DNA from: Ramlibacter sp.
Lineage (GTDB): Bacteria; Pseudomonadota; Gammaproteobacteria; Burkholderiales; Burkholderiaceae_C
NCBI GenBank assembly: GCA_013815685.1
Contig: JACDFR010000019.1
Location: 1-60,139, forward strand
Reading direction: 5' to 3'
DNA length: 60,139 nt
In this document: piece after piece, positions 45,298 through 57,365 of the stretch
How positions within the stretch are numbered: the stretch's first letter is position 1
Layout of the letters: every line of letters starts with the position of its first letter
Translations under genes and position numbers: made by a program
The notes under the pieces: generated by a model
What the model was told of the DNA's origin: nothing
Database searches by the model: none
What the model saw: only the letters and a program-made list of their open reading frames with translations

Positions 45298-46386
45298 CTA
45301 TAACCGGCCGAACGCGTAGCCGGTCAGCCCCTGGCTGCCTTCGACCTCGTCCACCAGCCGCAACAAGGGCGCGAGTTCGCGGTAGCGCCCGGCTGTCGCC
45401 CGGATATAGGCGATGAAGCGGGGCGCGTCTGCCAGGTACTTCGGCTTGCCGTCGCGCAGCGTCAGCCGGGCGAAGATACCAGCCACTTTCAAATGGCGCT
45501 GCAAGCCCATCCATTCAACGGCGCGATAGAACTCGCCGAAGTCGGGGTCAACCGGCAGTCCGGCCTTCTGCGCCCTTTGCCAGTACCGCACAGTGATGTC
45601 CAGCACGAATTCCTCGTCCCAGCTGAGGAACGCATCGCGCATGAGGCTGGCGATGTCGTAGGTGACCGGGCCGTACACAGCGTCCTGGAAGTCCAGCACG
45701 CCCAGCCGCGGCTCGGCCTCGTCGCCGGGCATCATCAGGTTGCGCGGCATGAAGTCGCGATGCACATAGACGCTTGCCGGCGCAAGATTGCGCTCGATGA
45801 TCAGGCGAAATACGCTGTCCAGGGTCTCGCGCACGCGCCCTTCGACCGGGACGCCGCGGTGCCGCGCCAGGTACCAGTCCGGGAAAAGCGCCAGTTCGCG
45901 CGCCAGCAAGGCCTCGTCGTAAGGCGGAAGCACGCCGGGCTTCGAGGCGGCCTGCCAGGCCACGAGCGCGTCCACCGCGCGCAGGTACAGGCCCTGATTG
46001 GGCGCCGGCTCGTTGGAGTCGATCGCGTCCATCATCGTGCGCGCGCCCAGGTCGTCCAGCAACATGAACCCGGCAGCCCGCTCCCATTCCAGGATCCGCG
46101 GCACGTTCAGCCCGGCCTGGCCCATCAAGCCGGCCACCTGTACGAATGCCGAGCAGTCCTCCTTGTCGGGAGGGGCGTCCATGATGATGCGGCTGCCCGA
46201 TCCGGCGTCGATGCGCAGGTAGCGCCGGAAGCTGGCGTCGGCCGAGGCCGGCCGCACCGTAGCGGGCGCCAGTCCGTGGACGAGGGCGATGCCGTCCAGC
46301 CAGCGGCTAAAAGCAGCTTGGCGCTGTGGATCGTCCCAGGCGACAAGCGCGGTGGGCGAAAGAGGTGGGTTGGCAGGTGGGCTCAT
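45298..46386 (-). CDS. amgK: MurNAc/GlcNAc anomeric kinase AmgK
   Basis: 362 residues of the aminoglycoside-phosphotransferase fold: N-terminal SADASFRRYLRIDAGSGSRI, MDAPPDKEDCSAF, the catalytic loop VYVHRDFMPRNLMMPG near residue 206 and the DFG-like LDFQDAVYGPVTYDIASL. In many beta- and gammaproteobacteria AmgK phosphorylates MurNAc at C1 for peptidoglycan recycling and is adjacent to MurU; here MurU is about 11 kb away. Its ATG shares two bases with the opposite lptD start (CATG). Confidence 0.87.
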   Translation of the reverse strand: MSPPANPPLSPTALVAWDDPQRQAAFSRWLDGIALVHGLAPATVRPASADASFRRYLRIDAGSGSRIIMDAPPDKEDCSAFVQVAGLMGQAGLNVPRILEWERAAGFMLLDDLGARTMMDAIDSNEPAPNQGLYLRAVDALVAWQAASKPGVLPPYDEALLARELALFPDWYLARHRGVPVEGRVRETLDSVFRLIIERNLAPASVYVHRDFMPRNLMMPGDEAEPRLGVLDFQDAVYGPVTYDIASLMRDAFLSWDEEFVLDITVRYWQRAQKAGLPVDPDFGEFYRAVEWMGLQRHLKVAGIFARLTLRDGKPKYLADAPRFIAYIRATAGRYRELAPLLRLVDEVEGSQGLTGYAFGRL

Positions 46387-48817
46387 GGATAATCCATTCT
46401 ACAAATCCAGTCCCGCAGGCCGGATGCGCGGCCGCCGCGGGAACCCACAGCCCTTGATATACGACTCGACACCGAAGGCGTTCCGCGCCCGCTTTGCCCT
46501 CACCCCGGTTGCGCTCGTGGCGTGCACGCTCCTGCATGCGGAAACAGCCCGTGCCCAGGCGCAGGAGCCGCTGGTGCTCAAGCCCAGTACCATGCTGCGC
46601 GACGACATCTCCGCGCCCGCGCGCGAACAATTGCCCACCTACATCTCGGGCCAGCGGATTTCCGGGCGCACCGACCTGGAGACCGTGGTCGAGGGTGAAG
46701 GCCAGTTGCGTCGCGGTGCCACGGTGATCCGTGCCGACCGGCTGGAGCACAACCAGGCGGACGACCTGGCCAAGGCGAGCGGAAACGTCCGCGTCAACCG
46801 TGCGGGCGATGTCTTCGAAGGCCCCCTGCTCGAGTTGAAGGTCGATTCATTCGAAGGCTTTTTCGAGCAGCCGCGCTACCGGTTCCTGCGCAACGATGCC
46901 TACGGCCAAGCGTCGCGCGTCGACTTCATCGACGACAAGCGCGCCATCGTCCGCAACGCGACCTACACCACCTGCCAGCGCAGGCCCGGCCCGAGCTGGA
47001 TGCCCGACTGGATCCTGCGGGCCGCGAGTATCCGGCTGGACAACGAGGAGGAAGTCGGTCAGGCCGATGGCGCCGTGCTCAGCTTCATGGGCCTGCCCAT
47101 CCTGCCGGTGCCGTCGCTGAGTTTTCCGCTGTCGGACAAGCGCAAGTCGGGCCTCCTGCCGCCCACCATTGGCCTGGACAACCGCAACGGCGTCGAGCTG
47201 ACGCTGCCGTATTACTGGAACATCGCGCCGAACCGGGACGCGACCTTCTTTCCGGCACTGATGACCAAGCGAGGTGTCGACCTGGGCGGTGAGTTCCGTT
47301 ACCTGGAGCCGGACTACCAGGGCACGCTTCGCGCCAATTACATGCCGGACGATCGTTTGCGCCGGCGTGACCGATGGGGTTATGCGCTCCAGCACAGCGG
47401 CGTTATCGGGCTGTCCACGCCGCTCGGCCTGAACCTCAACCTCAACCTCAACCGCGTCAGCGACGACAACTACTGGCGCGATTTCTCGCGCTCCACCGGC
47501 TCCCTCACCCAGCGCCTGCTGGCCAGCGACGGCATCCTGGCCGCGAGCCCGGGCAATTTCTCCTTCACCGCGCGGGCGTTGAAGTGGCAGACCCTGCAGG
47601 ATGTGAATTCGCCCATCGTGCCGCCCTACGATCGCATGCCCCAGCTGGTGGGCCGGCACACACGCACCGACCTGGCGGGCGGCCTGGAAAGTTATGTAGA
47701 GGCCGACTACACCAAATTCGAATCCAACCGCGTCTTGACGGGCCAGCCCAACGGCCAGCGCGCGTTCACCCTGGCACAGCTCAGCCGCCCCTGGCAGACA
47801 CCCGGGTGGTTCTTCACACCCAGGCTGCAATTGCATGCCACGCAATACCAGTTCGACTCGCCCCTGCTCAATGGCGCGACCTCGGCCAGCCGCACGGTGC
47901 CGACGTTCAGCCTCGACAGCGGGCTGGTCTTCGAACGCGATGCCAGCTACTTCGGCCGCAGCTTCCGCCAGACGCTGGAGCCCCGGGCGTTCTACGTCTA
48001 TTCGCCGTTTCGCGACCAGAGCCGGCTGCCCAATTACGACTCCGGGCGCAACGACTTCAACTTCGCGACCATTTATACCGAAAACGCGTTCGGCGGCCAC
48101 GACCGCATCTCCGACAACAACTTGCTCACGCTCGGCGCCAGCACGCGCCTGCTCGATCCCGATACGGGCGCCGAGGCCGCGCGGTTCGGCATCGCCCAGC
48201 GGCTGCGGTTCAAGGACCAGCGTGTCACCCTGCCCGGCGAGGCGCCGGTGAGCGAGCGCCTGTCCGACCTGCTGATCGGCGCCTCGGTCAACTGGACACC
48301 GGAGTGGAGCATGGACTCCACCTTTCAATACAACCCGAAGACTCGCCGCTCGGTTCGCTCCACCATCGGGGGCCGCTACAGTCCCGGCAACTACCGGGTG
48401 GTGAGCGCGGCTTACCGTTTCCAGCGGGGATTGAGCGAGCAGGTGGACATCGGCTGGCAATGGCCCATCAACGACCTGTGGGGGGACAGGGGGCAGAACC
48501 TGGGGCCCGGACGCGGCGAAGGCGAGGGCCGCTGGTACAGCGTCGGCCGGATGAACGTGAGCCTGCGGGATCGCCGCGTGGTCGATTCGGTCGTCGGGCT
48601 CGAATACGACGCGGGATGCTGGCTGGGGCGCGTCGTGATCGAACGCTTGCAAAGCAGCAGCACGACATCGAACAAACGCATACTGTTCCAACTCGAATTC
48701 GTGGGATTTACCCGGCTGGGTTCGAACGCCTTGCAGTCGCTCAAGGACAATATCCCGCGTTACCAGTTCCTGCGCGAGCAGGTCGTCACGCCCAGCCGCT
48801 TCAGCAACTACGACTAG
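46385..48817 (+). CDS. lptD: LPS assembly outer-membrane protein LptD
   Basis: 810 residues if started at ATG 46385; a start at 46424 or a TTG near 46456 is possible, because the signal peptide (ALTPVALVACTLLHAETARA) begins about 35 residues into the frame. The periplasmic OstA/LptA-like domain (VEGEGQLRRGATVIRADRLE, then ASGNVRVNRAGDVFEGPLLE) is followed by the LptD barrel (KRGVDLGGEFRYLEPDYQGT, SVNWTPEWSMDSTFQYNPKT, GLEYDAGCWLGRVVIER). Cys residues (YTTCQRRPG, GCWLG) fit the LptD disulfide pattern. With LptE it inserts LPS into the outer leaflet. surA and rsmA follow in the order conserved in proteobacteria, without pdxA. Confidence 0.95.
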   Translation: MDNPFYKSSPAGRMRGRRGNPQPLIYDSTPKAFRARFALTPVALVACTLLHAETARAQAQEPLVLKPSTMLRDDISAPAREQLPTYISGQRISGRTDLETVVEGEGQLRRGATVIRADRLEHNQADDLAKASGNVRVNRAGDVFEGPLLELKVDSFEGFFEQPRYRFLRNDAYGQASRVDFIDDKRAIVRNATYTTCQRRPGPSWMPDWILRAASIRLDNEEEVGQADGAVLSFMGLPILPVPSLSFPLSDKRKSGLLPPTIGLDNRNGVELTLPYYWNIAPNRDATFFPALMTKRGVDLGGEFRYLEPDYQGTLRANYMPDDRLRRRDRWGYALQHSGVIGLSTPLGLNLNLNLNRVSDDNYWRDFSRSTGSLTQRLLASDGILAASPGNFSFTARALKWQTLQDVNSPIVPPYDRMPQLVGRHTRTDLAGGLESYVEADYTKFESNRVLTGQPNGQRAFTLAQLSRPWQTPGWFFTPRLQLHATQYQFDSPLLNGATSASRTVPTFSLDSGLVFERDASYFGRSFRQTLEPRAFYVYSPFRDQSRLPNYDSGRNDFNFATIYTENAFGGHDRISDNNLLTLGASTRLLDPDTGAEAARFGIAQRLRFKDQRVTLPGEAPVSERLSDLLIGASVNWTPEWSMDSTFQYNPKTRRSVRSTIGGRYSPGNYRVVSAAYRFQRGLSEQVDIGWQWPINDLWGDRGQNLGPGRGEGEGRWYSVGRMNVSLRDRRVVDSVVGLEYDAGCWLGRVVIERLQSSSTTSNKRILFQLEFVGFTRLGSNALQSLKDNIPRYQFLREQVVTPSRFSNYD

Positions 48818-48833
48818 TGAACATCGGTCCGAC

Positions 48834-50204
48834 ATGAAACACACCTTCCATGCACTGGCGCTGGCCTGCTTCGCCCAGACCCTGGTCCTGCATCTGCCCG
48901 CAGGGGCGCAAGGTATGCGGGCTGCGCCCCCGGCCGCCGTCTCGCCGGCGGCCCGTGCCGCCGCGCCCGCCCCCCGTTCTGCCGACTACATCGTGGCCGT
49001 GGTCAACTCCGAGCCGATCACCAACAATGAAGTGATCAGCAAGATGAGCCGGTTCGAGAGGCAGCTGGCCCAGCAGGGCCAGCGCATGCCGCCGCGCCCA
49101 GAGTTCGCGCGCCAGGTGCTGGAACGGCTGATCAGCGAGAAGGCGCAGCTGCAGCTGGCCCGGGAGCTGGGCATCAAGGTCGACGAGGCCGTGATCGACC
49201 AAGCCGAGCAAAACGTCGCCCGCCAAAACCAGGTCGAAGTGCCCGAGCTGCGCCGCCGTCTGGCGGCCGACGGCATTGCCCCGGCCCAGTTCCGCGAGGA
49301 TCTGCGCAGCCAGGTGCTGATCACCCGCTTGCGTGAGCGCGAGCTCGAGTCCCGTGTGAAGATCAGCGATCTGGATGTGGACCAGTTCCTGCGCGAGCAG
49401 CGGGCGGGCAATGACATTTCGACGCAAGAGATCAACCTGGCCCATATCCTGGTGGCCGTCCCCGAGAACGCGGCCGAGGCGCAGATCGCCAGCCTGCGGG
49501 CCAAGGCGCAGCGTGTGCAGGAACGTGCCCGCGCCGGGGAGGACTTCGCCAAGCTGGCGCAGGAGGCTTCCGACGCGCCCGGCGCCGCTGCGAGCGGCGG
49601 GCAGGTGGGCTTGCGCGGCGCGGAGCGGTATCCGCCGCTGTTCGTCCAGGCCATCCAGAACCTCCCCGAAGGCGGTGTCAGCGACATCGTGCGCTCCGGC
49701 GCGGGGTTTCACGTGATCAAGGTGATCGAGCGGCGCAAGGGCGGCGTGGCCGGGCCCGTGGTGCAGAGACACGCGCGGCACATCCTGCTGCGCCCGGGGC
49801 CGCAGCTGAGCGAAACGGCCGCAGTCCAGCGTCTGGCCGAGTACAAGAAACGGGTGCAGGCGGGCCATGCCGACTTCGCGCAGCTGGCGCGCGAGTTCTC
49901 GCAGGACGCGAGCGCCCGCAGCGGCGGCGACCTGGGGTGGGCCAATCCCGGCATGTTCGTGCCGGAGTTCGAGGAGGCGATCAGCGCGCTCGCGCCGGGG
50001 CAGATCGCCGATCCCATCATCTCGCGCTTTGGGGTGCACCTGGTGCAGCTGCTGGAGCGCCGCCAGGCCGCCTTGAGCGAGCGGGAGCAGCGGGAGGTCG
50101 CGCGCAATCTTGTGCGCGAAAAGAAGCTCGACGAAGCGTATGTGCAGTGGGCCCAGGAAGTGCGGGGCCGCGCCTACGTGGAACTGCGCGAGCCTCCGCA
50201 GTGA
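48834..50204 (+). CDS. surA: Periplasmic chaperone/isomerase SurA
   Basis: 456 residues with an N-terminal signal (MKHTFHALALACFAQTLVLH, ending LPAGAQG), the SurA N-domain (VNSEPITNNEVISKMSRFER, then RQVLERLISEKAQLQLAREL), and two PPIC parvulin domains (INLAHILVAVPENA, then QRHARHILLRPGPQLSET; each with GGxLGW-like or GGQVGLRGAE motifs). It escorts outer-membrane proteins through the periplasm. 16 bp after lptD, its main client for LPS assembly. A palindromic repeat follows. Confidence 0.95.
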   Translation: MKHTFHALALACFAQTLVLHLPAGAQGMRAAPPAAVSPAARAAAPAPRSADYIVAVVNSEPITNNEVISKMSRFERQLAQQGQRMPPRPEFARQVLERLISEKAQLQLARELGIKVDEAVIDQAEQNVARQNQVEVPELRRRLAADGIAPAQFREDLRSQVLITRLRERELESRVKISDLDVDQFLREQRAGNDISTQEINLAHILVAVPENAAEAQIASLRAKAQRVQERARAGEDFAKLAQEASDAPGAAASGGQVGLRGAERYPPLFVQAIQNLPEGGVSDIVRSGAGFHVIKVIERRKGGVAGPVVQRHARHILLRPGPQLSETAAVQRLAEYKKRVQAGHADFAQLAREFSQDASARSGGDLGWANPGMFVPEFEEAISALAPGQIADPIISRFGVHLVQLLERRQAALSEREQREVARNLVREKKLDEAYVQWAQEVRGRAYVELREPPQ

Positions 50205-50210
50205 AATATG

Positions 50211-50290
50211 ACCCACACGCTTGTCACTTCGTGTACTGCGGTGCCCCCCGAGGGGACTTTCGCGCCTAGGGGCGGCCCGTCGGCGCTCAC
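50211..50290 (+). repeat. Palindromic GC-rich dispersed repeat, copy C
   Basis: ACCCACACGCTTGTCACTTC, then GTGTACTGC, the palindrome GTGCCCCCCGAGGGGACTTT and GGGGCGGCCCGTCGGCGC. It fills the surA-rsmA gap and is the only copy that interrupts no gene. Confidence 0.85.
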
Positions 50291-50296
50291 CGCCAT

Positions 50297-51160
50297 TTGA
50301 AGCACATCCCTCGCAAGCGATTCGGGCAGCACTTCCTGGCCGACCAGGCCGTCGTTGACGCCATCGTGCGTGTCATCGATCCCCGTCCCGGGCAGGTGAT
50401 GGTCGAGATCGGCCCGGGCCTGGCGGCGTTGACACAGCCGCTGGCCGAGCGGCTGGGCAAGCTGGCCGTGATCGAGCTGGACCGGGATCTGGCGGCGCGC
50501 TTGCGCAGCCACGCCCAGCTGGCCGTCACCGAGGCCGATGTGCTCAAGGTGGACTTTGCGCAGCTGGCGCTAAGCGTGGCGGCCGGCCATTTGGCCGCCG
50601 GACCGCCCCAGGGCAAAACAGCCCCCTCGGGGGGCAGCGAGGACACGTCAGTGCCGAGCGTGGGGGCTCACAAACTCCGCGTGGTCGGCAACTTGCCCTA
50701 CAACATCTCGACGCCCATCCTCTTCCACCTGCTGGGGTTTGTGGACAGCATCGAGGATCAGCACTTCATGTTGCAAAAGGAAGTGGTGGACCGGATGGTG
50801 GCGCGGCCGGCCACCAGTGACTATGGCCGCCTCTCGGTGATGCTTCAATGGCGCTACGAAATGGAAAACGTGCTGTTCGTGCCGCCCGAATCGTTCGACC
50901 CGCCGCCGCGCGTGGACAGCGCCGTGGTGCGCATGGTGCCGCGCGCCAACCCGGTAACGGTCGACGAGGCGCTGTTGTCGGAGCTGGTGCAGGTCGCCTT
51001 CAGCCAGCGCCGCAAGATCCTGCGGCACACGCTGGGCAAATGGCTGGAGCAGAGAAACTTCGCGGGCCGGTTCGACCCGCAGCGCCGGGCGGAAGAGGTG
51101 CCGGTGGAAGAATATGTCGCGCTCGCCCGATCCATCTCCGGCGCGCAGCACGCGAAATAA
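50297..51160 (+). CDS. rsmA: 16S rRNA dimethyladenosine transferase RsmA, with insert
   Basis: 287 residues from TTG 50297. SAM-binding motifs are [31 protein letters not shown] and [16 protein letters not shown] (catalytic NLPY), with the C-terminal subdomain [17 protein letters not shown]. The enzyme dimethylates A1518 and A1519. Between residues about 95 and 125 lies an insert ([20 protein letters not shown] and on to GAHKLRVVG) absent from RsmA elsewhere and encoded by a dispersed repeat. It sits just before the NLPY strand, so a surface loop is probable. Confidence 0.94.
   Translation: MKHIPRKRFGQHFLADQAVVDAIVRVIDPRPGQVMVEIGPGLAALTQPLAERLGKLAVIELDRDLAARLRSHAQLAVTEADVLKVDFAQLALSVAAGHLAAGPPQGKTAPSGGSEDTSVPSVGAHKLRVVGNLPYNISTPILFHLLGFVDSIEDQHFMLQKEVVDRMVARPATSDYGRLSVMLQWRYEMENVLFVPPESFDPPPRVDSAVVRMVPRANPVTVDEALLSELVQVAFSQRRKILRHTLGKWLEQRNFAGRFDPQRRAEEVPVEEYVALARSISGAQHAK
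50596..50668 (-). repeat. Palindromic GC-rich dispersed repeat, copy D, within rsmA
   Basis: On the minus strand it reads CCCCCACGCTCGGCAC, TCCTCGCTGCCCCCCGAGGG and GCCCTGGGGCGGTCCGGC. The copy is in frame with rsmA and encodes its extra loop. It is longer than copies A and B and resembles copy C. Confidence 0.85.
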
Positions 51161-51179
51161 CATGCAGCGTGCTTCCAGC

Positions 51180-51208
51180 AAAAAGGCCGGGGTTATCCCG
51201 ACCTTTTT
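51180..51208 (+). terminator. Terminator after rsmA
   Basis: AAAAAGGCCGGG and CCCGACCTTTTT, with one mismatch and a 5-base loop GTTAT, 19 bp downstream of the rsmA stop. It ends the lptD-surA-rsmA unit. Confidence 0.8.
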
Positions 51209-51223
51209 ACATAGCTAGCACGT

Positions 51224-51246
51224 CGAAAAACACGCAGTGTTTTTCG
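51224..51246. other. Perfect hairpin, possible bidirectional terminator
   Basis: CGAAAAACAC and GTGTTTTTCG are exact reverse complements separated by GCA. It lies between the rsmA terminator and the convergent barnase/barstar operon and may end that operon. Confidence 0.55.
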
Positions 51247-51255
51247 GGTTATCTA

Positions 51256-51465
51256 TTACGCCGCCGCGAGCCAGTAGCCCGCATTGAACGGGCTGCTCAT
51301 GCGCAGCGCCAGGGGAGACACGTCCACCAGCTTGTCGGTGGGCATTTTCTCGCCGGTTTCGGTGACCACGGGGACGCTTGCAACTGCGTCGGTGCCTTGA
51401 GCCTCGTTCGCCCGTTCTGCTTGGCTGGTGTGTGCAGAACGGGCTACAGAAAAGAATAGAAGCAC
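51256..51465 (-). CDS. Open frame downstream of barstar, uncertain
   Basis: 69 residues that start inside the barstar gene end and overlap it by 22 bp. A weak hydrophobic start (MLLFFSVARSAHTSQAERAN) is followed by VASVPVVTETGEKMPTDKLV and a tail ending in GYWLAAA. No family recognised. Only gene spacing and strand support it; it could be a relic of an exported protein. Confidence 0.28.
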   Translation of the reverse strand: MLLFFSVARSAHTSQAERANEAQGTDAVASVPVVTETGEKMPTDKLVDVSPLALRMSSPFNAGYWLAAA

Positions 51466-51914
51466 CTGAACGGTATTTTCCGTTCGGCCCAGTAATCCGC
51501 GGTATCCCGGAAGATATCCAGCAGCTGTTCGCGTGCTTCCTTGTCGAACTTGGCGTTGGCAGGGATCTGCTCCAGCACCACGATGAAGCCGGGCTGCGGG
51601 CCCGATTTATGCACCGGGTCCGTCATGCAGTCGTACAGCGCATCGAAATTCTTGCCGAAATGTGCAGGCAGGATGAACTGCTGCGCGATCAGGTCCAGTA
51701 CGTCCTGCTTGCTCTGGGCATTGGCCAAGTTGGCATACAGGAAATGCTGGCCCAGCGAGCGGGCGGCATCCTGCAGGTCCGCCACCCGGAAGGCCCGGAT
51801 CGACTGCACGATGTTGGTCCGCACGCCCTTGAGCGCGTTTTCGGTTGTTTCTCGACGAAGTGGCATGTCCATCTCCGCGTCTCTTTCCATAGTCACAAAT
51901 TCGTCCCGCTTCAT
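51444..51914 (-). CDS. Barstar-family RNase inhibitor
   Basis: 156 residues; the start may be a later ATG (MERDAEMD at about 51890 or MPLRR at 51866), since the barstar core begins near IRAFRVADLQDAARSLGQHF and FGKNFDALYDCMTD (the Asp/Trp loop of barstar) and ends with RDTADYWAERKIPFRCFYSF. Barstar inhibits barnase-like ribonucleases by plugging the active site. The preceding gene encodes the secreted ribonuclease, 6 bp upstream, giving a toxin/immunity pair. Confidence 0.88.
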   Translation of the reverse strand: MKRDEFVTMERDAEMDMPLRRETTENALKGVRTNIVQSIRAFRVADLQDAARSLGQHFLYANLANAQSKQDVLDLIAQQFILPAHFGKNFDALYDCMTDPVHKSGPQPGFIVVLEQIPANAKFDKEAREQLLDIFRDTADYWAERKIPFRCFYSFL

Positions 51915-51920
51915 TGGGGG

Positions 51921-52322
51921 TCACTCCACGATCTTTCGAAAACTGGCGTAATGGTCAGCGGTGTAATAACAGGCACGCGGCGCCCTCATGGGTCCACCAC
52001 ACACGATGCGCCGGGCGCCCCGGTCGCGTGATCCTGGGGTGGCCACGGTGTACTCGCGGTAAAAGCCGCGCCTCTCGGACGGGAGCAATCGCTCCCGGTT
52101 GCCGAACACCGAGCCATCCTTGTCATACGGGAACGGTCCGCCCTGGCGGATCAGTTCGTAGGTTTCCCGGCCTTGCCGCGGTAACTCAGCAACTTGGACC
52201 GCCGCTGAGCTGCCATCGGTGGGGCGGTCCGCCAGCAGCCTGGCTTGCGCCAGTGGACTGGTGATCGCCGCTGCCAAAAAAAAGCTAGTTAGCGCAAACT
52301 TGACAGCTGCGGCGCACGCCAT
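51921..52322 (-). CDS. Secreted barnase-like ribonuclease
   Basis: 133 residues. A signal peptide (KFALTSFFLAAAITSPLAQA) is followed by a ribonuclease N1/T1-type domain: LPRQGRETYELIRQGGPFPY, DGSVFGNRERLLPSERRGFY, REYTVATPGSRDRGARRIVC and YYTADHYASFRKI. The Glu of YREYTV, an Arg and the terminal His form the catalytic set. It is expected to cleave single-stranded RNA after guanosine outside the cell. Immediately upstream of its barstar, same strand. Confidence 0.9.
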   Translation of the reverse strand: MACAAAVKFALTSFFLAAAITSPLAQARLLADRPTDGSSAAVQVAELPRQGRETYELIRQGGPFPYDKDGSVFGNRERLLPSERRGFYREYTVATPGSRDRGARRIVCGGPMRAPRACYYTADHYASFRKIVE

Positions 52323-52483
52323 GAACGGACCTCAGGACTGGGGTAAACCCGCAAAACTTGCAGGCGGTAGTGTGACGTATCCGCATCTAAAACGCAAGCG
52401 TCTGCCCAAATTTTGGGCAGCGGCCAAGGCCATTTCTGGAATCAAGTTGAAAACTGAGTTAGTACCAGCTGTCTAAATTCTGC

Positions 52484-54796
<2,313 letters not shown>

Positions 54797-54954
54797 GTCC
54801 GGGTGTCTCCTGGGCGCAGCTTAAAGGGTCGGCGGGCTGCGACGTTCTTGAGGGCCTGCGATTGTAGACCTCCTCAGGGGAAACCCTGGTACGCGATTCT
54901 GCGTATGACTTGAGCTAGGCGCCACACCCTGATTGGGCTTGACTTAATGACTCC

Positions 54955-54977
54955 TTATGGCGCAAAATGCGCCATAA
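54955..54977 (+). promoter_or_regulatory. Perfect inverted repeat upstream of the ParD-like gene
   Basis: Arms TTATGGCGCA and TGCGCCATAA, spacer AAA, exactly 10 bp each. TTGACT at 54939-54944 is a likely -35 and the repeat covers the expected -10 to start region. The ATG of the antitoxin gene is at 54990. Autorepression by the antitoxin is the natural reading. Confidence 0.65.
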
Positions 54978-54989
54978 AGGAGAACGAAA

Positions 54990-55352
54990 ATGTCGGAGGC
55001 ACCCCCTTTCGTTTCGGTGAAGCTGTCGGCCACATTGGTGAATCACGCGCGCAACGCGGCGCAGACCATGCGCCGTTCGGTGGCGAGCCAGATCGAATAC
55101 TGGGCCATCCTGGGCAAGGCCCTGGAACAAGCGGGCCTGACCACCGGGGACAGTCAGGCGCTGATCGCCCGGCAAGAGCGTGCGCACTACGCCACAGGCG
55201 AGACAGTGGGGTTGTCGCCGGAACTGGATGCCTTGCATGGGCACGTTCTGGCCGTCGCCAAATCCGGCGCACTGAACGAGCGCACGCGGGCGGTGGTCGA
55301 GGCGAATCGCGCGAAGGCCGCCAAACCCGGCAAGCCACGCAAAGCGGCCTAA
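54990..55352 (+). CDS. ParD-like antitoxin
   Basis: 120 residues. The N-terminal part (FVSVKLSATLVNHARNAAQT, then MRRSVASQIEYWAILGKALE) resembles the ParD-like ribbon-helix-helix family, and the C-terminal half is a longer helical, Lys/Ala-rich tail (KAAKPGKPRKAA). The gene stands just before a zeta-toxin-like gene with 7 bp between and a perfect operator palindrome upstream, so it is the presumed antitoxin. It is longer than classic ParD. Confidence 0.85.
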   Translation: MSEAPPFVSVKLSATLVNHARNAAQTMRRSVASQIEYWAILGKALEQAGLTTGDSQALIARQERAHYATGETVGLSPELDALHGHVLAVAKSGALNERTRAVVEANRAKAAKPGKPRKAA

Positions 55353-55359
55353 CGCCGCG

Positions 55360-55953
55360 GTGCCGGTCCTGCACCTCATTGCCGGGCCGAACGGTTCCGG
55401 CAAATCCACGCTCTACCGCACGCTGATTGCGCCGCGCTACCCCGGCCTGCCTTTCGTCAACGTCGACGATTACGAGAGCGCGTACCTGCAGGGCGAGGCC
55501 AACCCGAGGCGGCGCTCCGAAATGGCCCGCGCCTGGGCCGACGCCACCCGCAACGCACTGATCGTGCAGAGCGAAGCCTTCGTCACCGAAACAGTGTTCT
55601 CCCACCCGTCCAAGCTGGAGCTGCTCGCGCAGGCCCGTGCCCACGGCTTCGGCACCGCCTTGTATGTCGTGTGCGTGGACGAGCCCCGGCTGCTCCTCGG
55701 CCGGGTGCGCCAGAGGGTCCTGGAAGGCGGACACGACGTCCCGCCGCACAAGGTCATCACCCGCTACCCGCGAACACTCGCGCTGCTGCAGGAAGCGATT
55801 CCACTGGCCGGGCTGGTCTTTCTGTTCGACGGCGGCGACACCGAACAGCGCGGGCCGGTACTGGTGGCCAGCATCACCGCCGGGCGCATGCATCTGCATA
55901 CGGCACTGCGCCCGCGCTGGGTGGAAAAAGTGCTGGGCTTCGCCGAGGGCTGA
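55360..55953 (+). CDS. Zeta-toxin-type P-loop kinase
   Basis: 197 residues from GTG 55360. Walker A is HLIAGPNGSGKSTLYRTLI, followed by FVNVDDYESAYLQGE with the base Asp, ARAWADATRNALIVQSEAFV, TETVFSHPSKLELLAQARA and FLFDGGDTEQRGPVL. Zeta toxins phosphorylate UDP-GlcNAc or NAG and poison the cell wall. Here the partner upstream is ParD-like rather than epsilon, a pairing known in other bacteria. Toxin function is inferred. Confidence 0.87.
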   Translation: MPVLHLIAGPNGSGKSTLYRTLIAPRYPGLPFVNVDDYESAYLQGEANPRRRSEMARAWADATRNALIVQSEAFVTETVFSHPSKLELLAQARAHGFGTALYVVCVDEPRLLLGRVRQRVLEGGHDVPPHKVITRYPRTLALLQEAIPLAGLVFLFDGGDTEQRGPVLVASITAGRMHLHTALRPRWVEKVLGFAEG

Positions 55954-55976
55954 GAAGACACTCCCTGGTTTGCCCT

Positions 55977-57361
<1,385 letters not shown>

Positions 57362-57365
<4 letters not shown>

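Noticed and set aside
46847..48844. A 665-codon minus-strand frame across lptD
   Set aside because: Antisense of a clearly recognised LptD barrel; no motif of its own.
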